From Rickettsiales bacterium (GTDB lineage Bacteria; Pseudomonadota; Alphaproteobacteria; Rickettsiales; UBA1997): a DNA stretch of 6,867 nt. Positions 1 to 5,907 of the stretch are shown here, one piece after another. Location: positions 1 through 6,867 of the forward strand of contig JAITOR010000073.1 of the NCBI GenBank assembly GCA_031289855.1, read 5' to 3'. Numbering within the stretch: the first letter of the stretch is position 1; each line of letters opens with the position of its first letter. A program made the translations under genes and the position numbers. The notes beneath the pieces are model-generated. The model made no database searches, was not told the DNA's origin, and was given only the letters and a program-made list of their open reading frames with translations.

Positions 1-197
1 TTGGTGATGAATATGGAACCTCCAGCGCCACTATCACCGCCTTCTGCTTTAAGGGATAGGGTGGTGAAACGAGTATCTTCCGTTATATTGTAGGTTTGCC
101 CATTACTCACGGTCACATCATTAGTCTCTGCAGCAACATATAAATTCCCTATACTCCCTATACATAAAAATAATAAAATAATCCTTTTAAGAAACAT
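1..197 (-). CDS. Secreted protein with N-terminal signal peptide, 5' part only (runs off left edge)
   Basis: The reading frame opens at an ATG (195-197) and stays open to base 1, giving about 65 residues. It is 11 bases inside the end of the mrpD-like gene, so it is probably the last visible gene of that operon. The start MFLKR, a hydrophobic core rich in I/L/F/G, and a V-A-A site before E24 make a good type I signal peptide. The Cys at residue 12 is not in a convincing lipobox. The mature part visible so far is rich in Thr, Ser, Asn and Gly (for example NGQTYNITEDTRF, then GGDSGAGG) and has no Cys. This composition is usual in beta-structured surface or autotransporter-like proteins, but no family can be named from so short a piece. 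GC content of bases 1-120 is about 47%, far above the neighbours, and the codons (ACC, TCC, CTA, GGG) also differ, which suggests transfer or a repeat-rich surface gene. No clear Shine-Dalgarno sequence is seen. Confidence 0.72.
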   Translation of the reverse strand, partial: MFLKRIILLFLCIGSIGNLYVAAETNDVTVSNGQTYNITEDTRFTTLSLKAEGGDSGAGGSIFIT

Positions 198-1602
198 AAT
201 AAATTGCCAGTGTAAATATTAAAACCATAAATGTGTATAAATAAACAAATTTCAAATTTCTCATTTCCTTGTAAACATCTTTTTTTAAGGTTTCAATTTT
301 TTCGTCTTGCACTGCCGTAAAAACATTGTTAAATTTGTATAATAATATAATACAAACTGTTTTTTCCACTGCAAAAGGTATAGCCAAATAAAAGGCATTT
401 TTTTCAAATACAGCAAGTAAAAAATTCCAATTCGCATTAAATCCAAATGCTATTGGAAAGCCAATTTTTGAAAATATTATTGCATAAACGATATATCTAT
501 ATTTAGAGAAAAAATTCATATAAATAATATTATTATGTTTGTAACAATCAACGAACATTGCAATTATAATATAATAAAGATAGTCAATTAACAAATAATT
601 GTAGAAAAAGGAATATAATGAAATTCCGGCATATTTATTGTTTTGCATGGTAAATAAAATAATAATATAACCTGTTGCAATCAATGCAAAGCCTTGCATA
701 TATAATAAAATATTGTTTTTTTTATAAATAATTACGGAACCATATATTATCAATATTGAACCAAATATGTGAAATATGTAAATATAACCATTGTTTAGGT
801 CAAATAATGGTAAAAATTTTTGTATCAAATAAAAACCTAAAGCAAAATTTATAAAAAAAGTATTTAAATATGATATGCTGGATAGATGTTTTGAGTCTTG
901 AAATGATTCAAAAGAATTAATAAAACCAAAAAATTTAAAATATATAGCAACAAAAAGAATTACAAAGGATAGGTTATAAGATGTCATTTTTTCTTTGTCT
1001 GTCAATAATAATATGGAATCAATGTCAGTTAAATTTGTTGTATCAAATACAAAATACAAAATCAGTGTGAAAAGTAGAAAAAATAAAGAACCAATAAGTC
1101 CATTATTGTATTCCGACCAACCAAAATTTAAAACATTTTTTTCTGTAAAATCTGTAAGCATGCTATAGGATGTAAAAGAAAAAATTTCTATATAAATAAA
1201 CAAATTCATAATATCATTGCTCGTTAAAATACCGAGAATAGAAAAATAATTTATAAAATATATAGAATAAATATATCTTTCTTTTTTTGTATTGTATTTT
1301 TCATCAGTTTTAAAAAAGCTATTAAACAATTTAATTGAAAAAACTATTATTATAATCAAAAGATTCATTAATTCTATCTTGTATTCTCCCAATAATAAAA
1401 ATGTTTTATGATTTATTTTTTTTTCAAGACCACCAGTATTAATGATTGTTGGAAATAAAAAAAATGCTAATACAAGAATAAATATAATTAAAATTAAATT
1501 TAATGCCTTATTGACTACTTTTAAATTTTGCATGGCTTGAATTCCAGAAAATATCAATGGAACAAATAAAAACAAGAATGGTAAGTTTATCACACTAATC
1601 AT
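187..1602 (-). CDS. Degenerate MrpD/NuoN-like antiporter-type membrane subunit
   Basis: This 471-residue polytopic membrane protein has the usual MrpD length (about 480-500) and more than ten hydrophobic segments. Family members are proton-conducting subunits of Mrp Na+/H+ antiporters, related to NuoL/M/N of complex I. Residual landmarks are visible: a TSNDIMNLFIYIEIF stretch with Glu139 in place of the conserved TM5 glutamate; Lys223 in YFKFFGF, matching the TM7 lysine; SSISYL at 241-246, matching the region after the PLHxWLPxAH motif; and KIGFPIAFGF at 379-388, matching GxPPxxGF. The PLHxWLP motif itself is gone (INSFESFQ at 228-235). The lysine expected in the next helix appears as Asn252, and the lysine of GFxxK as Asn391. 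The start ATG overlaps the upstream stop (ATGA) and has a GAGG Shine-Dalgarno sequence seven bases upstream, so the start is well supported. Fold assignment is fairly secure, but working as a proton pump is doubtful. A NuoN identity is less likely because the neighbours fit MrpB and MrpC. Confidence 0.7.
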   Translation of the reverse strand: MISVINLPFLFLFVPLIFSGIQAMQNLKVVNKALNLILIIFILVLAFFLFPTIINTGGLEKKINHKTFLLLGEYKIELMNLLIIIIVFSIKLFNSFFKTDEKYNTKKERYIYSIYFINYFSILGILTSNDIMNLFIYIEIFSFTSYSMLTDFTEKNVLNFGWSEYNNGLIGSLFFLLFTLILYFVFDTTNLTDIDSILLLTDKEKMTSYNLSFVILFVAIYFKFFGFINSFESFQDSKHLSSISYLNTFFINFALGFYLIQKFLPLFDLNNGYIYIFHIFGSILIIYGSVIIYKKNNILLYMQGFALIATGYIIILFTMQNNKYAGISLYSFFYNYLLIDYLYYIIIAMFVDCYKHNNIIYMNFFSKYRYIVYAIIFSKIGFPIAFGFNANWNFLLAVFEKNAFYLAIPFAVEKTVCIILLYKFNNVFTAVQDEKIETLKKDVYKEMRNLKFVYLYTFMVLIFTLAIYYVS

Positions 1603-1895
1603 TTATCTACCTCAAAAGCACGATTTTTTGTTATTAATTCTACGATGGAAAAACCTGACAAGATATTCATTGCAAAAGTAATACATATAATTGATAAAAT
1701 CGTTAACAATTTACTTTGCAAATTATTTGTGTAAATATAATATACAATTAAACTTGTTATTAAAAAATACAAAATTACAATGTTTAGAATTTTTACAAAT
1801 GGATTTTCTCGTACAAAGTAATTACACAATATAAATACAAATAAAAAAACAAAAGCAATACTATAATAATTCAATAAATCTATCCACATATACAT
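1599..1895 (-). CDS. MrpC/NuoK-like small membrane subunit, diverged
   Basis: This protein of about 98 residues has three predicted membrane helices (roughly residues 9-28, 33-54 and 62-82), the normal size and topology of MrpC (MnhC), the NuoK-like subunit of Mrp antiporters. Helix 2, following an RENPF turn, fits the family pattern in which a positively charged turn precedes that helix. The segment QSKLLTILSIICITFA aligns by position with the family motif QALVLTAIVISFG, but the DPLPQAL part is lost. The frame could open at TTG 1901, ATG 1895 or ATG 1889; I chose ATG 1895. No Shine-Dalgarno sequence is visible upstream. With this start it overlaps the mrpB-like gene by 35 bases, and its stop overlaps the mrpD-like start by four bases, so the genes are probably translationally coupled. 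The assignment rests on size, topology, gene order and weak motif similarity. Confidence 0.55.
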   Translation of the reverse strand: MYMWIDLLNYYSIAFVFLFVFILCNYFVRENPFVKILNIVILYFLITSLIVYYIYTNNLQSKLLTILSIICITFAMNILSGFSIVELITKNRAFEVDK

Positions 1896-2163
1896 TGTCA
1901 AAATTAATAAAAACGGTTAAAATGCAAAACAAAAAAAGCACAAAGGCAATAAATGAAATATATAAAAAAGGCGTTAAGATTCTTGCATTAAATTTACTTT
2001 TTTTAATTTTAAACATTAAAAGACTTGTGGCGAACAAAATTATTGATATTCCAACGCTATAAAATCCCACACTATAAAATCTCAAAAGTGAAAAAAAAGC
2101 ATATAATAAAATAAAAGCCATTAAAAAGGCAAAAATGTGTTTATAAACCAAATCATTCTTCAT
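1861..2163 (-). CDS. MrpB/MnhB-like membrane subunit, diverged, with a 5-residue tandem duplication
   Basis: This 100-residue protein has three hydrophobic segments (about 9-27, 36-51 and 63-87). The family hallmark of MrpB/MnhB is a short loop reading roughly GHxxPGGGFQGG between helices 1 and 2. Here the same position holds RFYSVGFYSVGI, followed by a helix that matches the family pattern and then a basic loop KIKKSKFNAR. The hallmark has therefore eroded, and the loop is now two copies of FYSVG (residues 29-38) encoded by a 15-base tandem duplication. A GGAGG Shine-Dalgarno sequence lies about 11-12 bases before the ATG. The gene begins 11 bases inside the end of the upstream gene and overlaps the mrpC-like gene at its own end. 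MrpB is part of the Mrp antiporter membrane complex, and its own biochemical role is poorly known. Identity is inferred from loop position, length and gene order. Confidence 0.55.
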   Translation of the reverse strand: MKNDLVYKHIFAFLMAFILLYAFFSLLRFYSVGFYSVGISIILFATSLLMFKIKKSKFNARILTPFLYISFIAFVLFLFCILTVFINFDNVYVDRFIELL

Positions 2164-2701
2164 ATATTTTTTTGTCCTCCATTTTCTTTAAAAAGAATAT
2201 AACAAGTGGAAAATATAGAATTATATTTGTAAAATCAGCAAATAATACACTTTTATCCAATTTGTGTAAATCAGTTTTTTCCATTTGTTGTTTTAAAATA
2301 ATTTTATCTTTTTCCTTTTTTAAAAAATCCTCATCAGATTTGTATAGGTTCAAAAATAATACAAAACACACTAATATTGAAAATAATGTTTTTAAAAAAA
2401 GTATTAACCTATTGTCCTTGTAAATGTAATATTTCGAGTTTATTATCACATAATAACTTAAACTAAAAGTAAGAAATACAACGGCAAAAAAAAGTAAAGA
2501 TAATATTATAAATATTTTTCCAAAGTCCATTTGTTTGGTGAAAAATACTGATATAGTGAGGAATAAAGCGAAAAACACCATATAAATATTCATTGAAATA
2601 TTTTGTATCGTGTGTAATCTAAAAATATCCAATATAAGCAACGTTACAATTGCAACAACAAACAAATTACTATACAGAAATAATTGTGACAAATCAAACA
2701 T
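2153..2701 (-). CDS. Polytopic membrane protein, possibly the MrpA C-terminal (MbhD/MbhE-type) subunit
   Basis: This is the first gene of the operon: 182 residues with five predicted membrane helices (about 7-28, 37-54, 61-85, 100-119 and 155-171). A highly charged linker (about 121-152, rich in Lys, Glu and Asp) separates helices 4 and 5. Three helices, then one helix, a loop and a last helix is the layout of the MbhD (DUF4040) plus MbhE region that forms the C-terminus of MrpA, or a separate gene before mrpB in other bacteria. The ADF at 155-157, just before the last helix, sits where the family has a DFRxxDT motif. The rest of that motif is missing. The first three helices could also be read as MrpF-like, and NuoJ is a third option of similar size. 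Gene order (directly before an mrpB-like gene) favours the MrpA C-terminal reading. There is no Shine-Dalgarno sequence, and the candidate promoter lies so close that the transcript may be leaderless. Confidence 0.4.
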   Translation of the reverse strand: MFDLSQLFLYSNLFVVAIVTLLILDIFRLHTIQNISMNIYMVFFALFLTISVFFTKQMDFGKIFIILSLLFFAVVFLTFSLSYYVIINSKYYIYKDNRLILFLKTLFSILVCFVLFLNLYKSDEDFLKKEKDKIILKQQMEKTDLHKLDKSVLFADFTNIILYFPLVIFFLKKMEDKKIYEE

Positions 2702-2707
2702 AATGCA

Positions 2708-2736
2708 ATGATAATAGAAAAAAAATATAAAATCAA
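2708..2736 (-). promoter_or_regulatory. Candidate promoter of the Mrp-like operon, possibly leaderless
   Basis: Read on the minus strand, TTGATT (2736-2731) is followed after 17 bases by TATCAT (2713-2708). Transcription would start near 2701-2702, at or next to the ATG at 2701. The first gene has no Shine-Dalgarno sequence, which agrees with a leaderless message. In DNA this rich in A and T such matches arise by chance, so this is tentative. Confidence 0.35.
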
Positions 2737-2769
2737 TTTTATTATTTATTTTTTACATAAATTATTATA

Positions 2770-2795
2770 TTGCTTTTTTCTTTACACCTTATAAT
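2770..2795 (+). promoter_or_regulatory. Candidate promoter of the hydrolase-ligase pair
   Basis: A perfect TATAAT (2790-2795) lies 29 bases before the ATG at 2825, giving a 5' leader of about 22 bases. The -35 element is weak: TTGCTT at 2770-2775 is only 14 bases away, and better-spaced hexamers match poorly. The -10 match and its position support the call. AT-rich background makes it uncertain. Confidence 0.4.
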
Positions 2796-2824
2796 ATATA
2801 AAAATATATTTAAACAATTTATTT

Positions 2825-3544
2825 ATGTTTTCAACGAAATTATTGTCAAAGGAAAATGCAAAAATAAGGATTGTGTGGGTACATGGTTGGGGTCATACAA
2901 ATAAAAATATGTTGCATTTAGCCAATAAATTTGCCACACAAACTGAAAATTATGCTGTGGATTTGATGGGCTTTGGAAATTCTCCGCAACCTGATAAAAT
3001 ATACACAAATTGGGACTATGCAAAAGATGTTATTGATTTTATAAACACTTTGCCAGTTAAAAAAACTATAATTGTTGGACATTCTCATGGTGGTAGAATT
3101 GCGATTGAAATTGCCGCTTCTAATAATGCTAATGCTATTGTTTTACTTGGTGGCGCAGGTGTTCCCGTTAAGCATTCTATTTTTTTTAAAATTTTTCTAT
3201 TTTTTGTTAAAAAATTTAAATTTCTTAAAAATTATTTTCCATTTTTAATAAAAATTTTTGGGTCAACAGATTACAATAATTCTACACCAATTGTAAGAGA
3301 ATCTTTGAAAAATGTTATAAACGAAGATTTAAGAAAAAAAAGTGAAAAAATCACAATTCCAACTCTTTTATTATATGGAGACTATGACACGGCTACTCCA
3401 ATTTATATGGGTGAAGAATACAAAAAATGTATTCCAAATGCAGAATTAAATATAATAAATGGAGCCAATCATTTTGATATAATAGGTTCATCGGCCGAAA
3501 GGGTTCATTTTTTGATTACCAAATTTATAAGAGAAAAGTTATGA
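2825..3544 (+). CDS. Alpha/beta-fold hydrolase paired with a membrane MurF-like ligase
   Basis: This 239-residue protein has no signal peptide and should be cytoplasmic. The alpha/beta hydrolase landmarks are complete. They are the oxyanion-hole motif VHGWG (19-23), the nucleophile elbow GHSHGG with Ser87, the acid Asp188 in YGDYDTATP, and the general base His216 in GANHFD. A lid region of roughly 115-165 is rich in Phe and Lys and includes GSTDY and VINEDLR. By recall, these resemble motifs of hydrolases found beside membrane MurF-like genes in other bacteria, including candidate-phyla (Patescibacteria) genomes. The substrate is unknown; an ester, thioester or amide of a cell-envelope intermediate is plausible given the partner. 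The stop overlaps the start of the next gene in ATGA, so the two are very likely translated together. The ATG has no visible Shine-Dalgarno sequence but is the first start after the candidate promoter. Confidence 0.88.
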   Translation: MFSTKLLSKENAKIRIVWVHGWGHTNKNMLHLANKFATQTENYAVDLMGFGNSPQPDKIYTNWDYAKDVIDFINTLPVKKTIIVGHSHGGRIAIEIAASNNANAIVLLGGAGVPVKHSIFFKIFLFFVKKFKFLKNYFPFLIKIFGSTDYNNSTPIVRESLKNVINEDLRKKSEKITIPTLLLYGDYDTATPIYMGEEYKKCIPNAELNIINGANHFDIIGSSAERVHFLITKFIREKL

Positions 3545-5034
3545 TACATGCAGTTTTATTATCTTTATTTATATTTTCATTTTTTAGAATAAAATTTTTG
3601 TTTCTATTTTTTCAACAAAAAGAATACAGAAATAAGTGGTTTTTATTGTATGTAATCAAAGAAAAAAAATTACTTGACACAAAATTATCTTTATGTTTAT
3701 TAGTAACTACATTTTACCCGTATATTTCCATACCATTATTTTTTATTTTTGGATTTTACGAGCAAAAATTTTTAAACAAAGCAAAGAAAAAATTAGTGAT
3801 TACATCAAGAGTCAAAAGAATTTTTGTGGTTGCAATTGCATTAGTAGGTTTGTTTGTATGGCTTACATATATGCAAGGAGTTGCTGTTTTTACATTGATT
3901 TTAACTATACAATTTTTACCATTCAGTATGATTTTAGCGAATTTACTTCTATCTCCATATGAAAAAAAAGTGCAAGATGATTTTTTAAAGCAAGCAATAG
4001 AAAAATTAAACAAAATAAATCCAATAGTTATTGGAATTACAGGTTCAATGGGTAAAACTTCCACAAAACATATTTTGTCCCATATATTATCAGGTAATTT
4101 ACCGGTTACTTTTACTCCTGGCAGCGTAAATACTAAGATGGGAATTGCGGCATTTATTAATAATAAATTGCCAGAAGATTGTAAGTATTTTGTGGTGGAG
4201 ATGGGTGCTTATTTTAAAGGTTCTATTAAAACTTTATGTGATTTTGTACATCCAAAACATGGAATTATAACAGCAATTGGTGATTCTCATTATGAGTATT
4301 TCAAATCAAAAGAAGTGGTGGCAAGCGCAAAGTTTGAATTAGGAGAGGAAGTGGCTAAAAATAAAGGTTTTTTATTGGTAAATCAAAATGAAATAGAAGA
4401 AAATTTGTTGCCAAAAAACATTCCATTTACAAAAATAAAAAAAATTGAAAACATATTGCAAACAGAAGACGGATTGAGTTTTAAATATGATGGAAATGAT
4501 GTTTTTGCAACAATTTATGGTACACATCAAGTCACTAATATTGCAATAGCCATTGAGTTAGTAAAGAATCTTGGAATGCCAACAAATAGTATCTTGGCAA
4601 CTTTAAGGACATTACCACAAGTAAAACATAGATTGGAGGTTATAGATAGGAGTGGTGGGATAAAAATTATTGATGATGCCTACAATTCAAATTTTATTGG
4701 TTTTAAATCTGGTTTAAAATTATTGCAAACATTGGGTGGACGACGAATTTTAATAACACCAGGAATGGTTGAGTTAGGAACATTACATGACGAACAACAC
4801 TATGAAATTGGAAAGTTTGCCGGCGATAAAGTTGATATTGTAATATTGGTGAATGATGAGAGAATTCCAACTTTTGTAAAAGGTTTTGATAAAACAAAAC
4901 AAAATGCAATATTAATTAAAGTTCAAAATTTTGCTATGGCACAAAAATGGATGGATGAAAATTTAATCAGCGGAGATGTGGTTTTATTGGAAAATGATTT
5001 ACCAGATGTATATGAAAGTAGAGTAAGGTTGTAA
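3541..5034 (+). CDS. Membrane-anchored MurF-like Mur ligase
   Basis: This 497-residue protein has two parts. Residues 1-140 carry about four membrane helices (roughly 5-25, 49-72, 95-111 and 113-137) with basic loops. Residues 145-497 are the ATP-binding and C-terminal domains of a Mur ligase: P-loop GITGSMGKTS (165-174), TPGSVNTKMG (192-201), VVEMGAY (218-224), ITAIGDSHYEYF (243-254), AKFEL, GTHQVTNIAIAI (327-338), RLEVIDR, IIDDAYNSN (376-384), TPGMVELG (406-413) and ENDLPDVYE (484-492). Classical MurF joins D-Ala-D-Ala to UDP-MurNAc-tripeptide and has a soluble N-terminal domain that binds the nucleotide sugar. That domain is absent here and the membrane part stands in its place, so the substrate may be lipid-linked or otherwise different. 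The gene overlaps the hydrolase by four bases. A separate standard murF would be expected elsewhere in the genome. Ligase-type ATP chemistry is well supported; the exact reaction is not known. Confidence 0.85.
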   Translation: MIHAVLLSLFIFSFFRIKFLFLFFQQKEYRNKWFLLYVIKEKKLLDTKLSLCLLVTTFYPYISIPLFFIFGFYEQKFLNKAKKKLVITSRVKRIFVVAIALVGLFVWLTYMQGVAVFTLILTIQFLPFSMILANLLLSPYEKKVQDDFLKQAIEKLNKINPIVIGITGSMGKTSTKHILSHILSGNLPVTFTPGSVNTKMGIAAFINNKLPEDCKYFVVEMGAYFKGSIKTLCDFVHPKHGIITAIGDSHYEYFKSKEVVASAKFELGEEVAKNKGFLLVNQNEIEENLLPKNIPFTKIKKIENILQTEDGLSFKYDGNDVFATIYGTHQVTNIAIAIELVKNLGMPTNSILATLRTLPQVKHRLEVIDRSGGIKIIDDAYNSNFIGFKSGLKLLQTLGGRRILITPGMVELGTLHDEQHYEIGKFAGDKVDIVILVNDERIPTFVKGFDKTKQNAILIKVQNFAMAQKWMDENLISGDVVLLENDLPDVYESRVRL

Positions 5035-5080
5035 TTTGTGATTTTAAAAACAATAAAAAATAAATAGCAATATTCCGTCT
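5035..5080. other. Short convergent intergenic stretch without a clear terminator
   Basis: These 46 bases separate the stop of the MurF-like gene (plus) from the stop of rluB (minus). The stretch is rich in A and T, but I see no convincing hairpin followed by a T tract on either strand. Termination here may be weak or of another type. Confidence 0.5.
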
Positions 5081-5821
5081 TTAATCCTTTCTTTCTGTCC
5101 ATCCAAATTTTTCTAACAATTTCACCGATACTTCTTTAACATATCCTATTGGTAATTTTTCTAATTGATAAGGTCCATATTTTATTCTGATAAGTCGCCC
5201 AACTTTTAATCCTAATTCCTCCATAATTCTCTTTACTTCTCTATTCTTTCCTTCGTTAACAGATACTTTTAACCAGGAATTTGTTCCTTCCTTTTCAATT
5301 TCAATTTTCATTGGTTTGTATTTAAAATCGCCTATTTTAACTCCATATTGCCCTATTGCTTCAAATCTCTTTTTATTTAATCGTCCAAAAACTCTTGCTC
5401 TATATACCCTTTCAAAAGCATTACTTGGATGACCCAAATAATCTGCCAGTTCTCCATTATTTGTAAGTAATATAAGTCCCTCCGTATTTAAATCAAGTCT
5501 ACCAACAGATATAACTCTTGGCATGCTTTTTGGCAATAAATCAAAAATTATTGGGCATCTTTCCTCTTTTGCATTATGTGAGACTGCCGTTCCTTTTGGT
5601 TTATGAAATATCCATAATCTTGTTTTTTCTTTTGTTTTCAAAAGTTTATTGTTTATTTTTATTGATTGGTCAGTAATATTTATAGCCGGAGTGTCAATAA
5701 TTTTACCATTAATCTTTACACAACCATCAGCAATAAGTTTTTCTGCATCTCTTCTCGAACAATAGCCAGTTCTTGCTATTACTTTTGCTATTCTCTCGCC
5801 TTTATTTTCTTCTTTTTCCAT
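5081..5821 (-). CDS. rluB: RluB-type 23S rRNA pseudouridine synthase
   Basis: This 246-residue enzyme of the RsuA/RluB/E/F family converts a uridine in rRNA to pseudouridine in the cytoplasm. An S4 RNA-binding domain spans about 8-62 (ERIAKVIARTGYCSRRDAEKLI, in two parts: ERIAKVIARTGY then CSRRDAEKLI). The catalytic domain follows, with the active-site Asp110 in GRLDLNTEGL (107-116), the NGELADYLGHP block, and GKNREVKRIM (191-200). The LNTEGL version, together with the ERVYRARVFG block, is closer to RluB (23S U2605 in E. coli) than to RsuA (16S U516). The target is inferred from that likeness. The C-terminal RLIRIKYGPYQLEKLPIGYV block looks alphaproteobacterial. Length is normal for the family and nothing appears missing. 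It is transcribed away from the small membrane protein gene, from a shared symmetric promoter, with a leader of about 30 bases and no Shine-Dalgarno sequence. Confidence 0.93.
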   Translation of the reverse strand: MEKEENKGERIAKVIARTGYCSRRDAEKLIADGCVKINGKIIDTPAINITDQSIKINNKLLKTKEKTRLWIFHKPKGTAVSHNAKEERCPIIFDLLPKSMPRVISVGRLDLNTEGLILLTNNGELADYLGHPSNAFERVYRARVFGRLNKKRFEAIGQYGVKIGDFKYKPMKIEIEKEGTNSWLKVSVNEGKNREVKRIMEELGLKVGRLIRIKYGPYQLEKLPIGYVKEVSVKLLEKFGWTERKD

Positions 5822-5850
5822 TATTTTAATATAAATTAATATAAATTTAT

Positions 5851-5879
5851 TTGACTTTATAATAATTCTTTTTTATTAT
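5851..5879 (+). promoter_or_regulatory. Promoter of the small membrane protein gene
   Basis: TTGACT (5851-5856) and TATTAT (5874-5879) are separated by exactly 17 bases, a near-consensus sigma-70 type promoter. Transcription would start near 5886, about 22 bases before the ATG at 5908. It overlaps completely with the mirror-image promoter on the other strand. Confidence 0.65.
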
Positions 5880-5887
5880 AAAGTCAA
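5859..5887 (-). promoter_or_regulatory. Promoter of rluB
   Basis: On the minus strand, TTGACT (5887-5882) is followed after 17 bases by TATTAT (5864-5859). The start point would be near 5852, leaving a leader of about 30 bases before the rluB ATG at 5821. It mirrors the promoter on the other strand. Confidence 0.65.
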
Positions 5888-5907
5888 GTTAATAATTAGA
5901 TTTTAGT

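Larger units (their letters stand above)
5851..5887. repeat. Perfect 15-bp inverted repeat forming a symmetric divergent promoter
   Basis: The left arm (5851-5865) and right arm (5873-5887) are perfect reverse complements with a 7-base spacer (TTCTTTT). Each arm carries TTGACT at its outer end and an ATAATA/TATTAT hexamer at its inner end. Because of the symmetry, the same -35, 17-base spacer and -10 appear on both strands. It lies between two divergent starts, so it is not a terminator. It could also serve as an operator for a dimeric regulator. Confidence 0.8.

Noticed and set aside
2172..2423. Plus-strand frame opposite the first Mrp-like gene
   Set aside because: It lies wholly antisense to a gene with family-like topology and has no start signal or recognisable domain.
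187..2701. Complex I genes nuoJ, nuoK, nuoN
   Set aside because: Sizes fit partly, but two consecutive 100-residue proteins before a NuoN/MrpD-like gene and the loop position in the first of them fit MrpB-MrpC-MrpD better than J-K-L-M-N; no NuoL or NuoM lies between.
5851..5887. Intrinsic terminator
   Set aside because: The hairpin lies between two divergent starts, where no transcript ends, and its arms contain well-spaced promoter hexamers on both strands.
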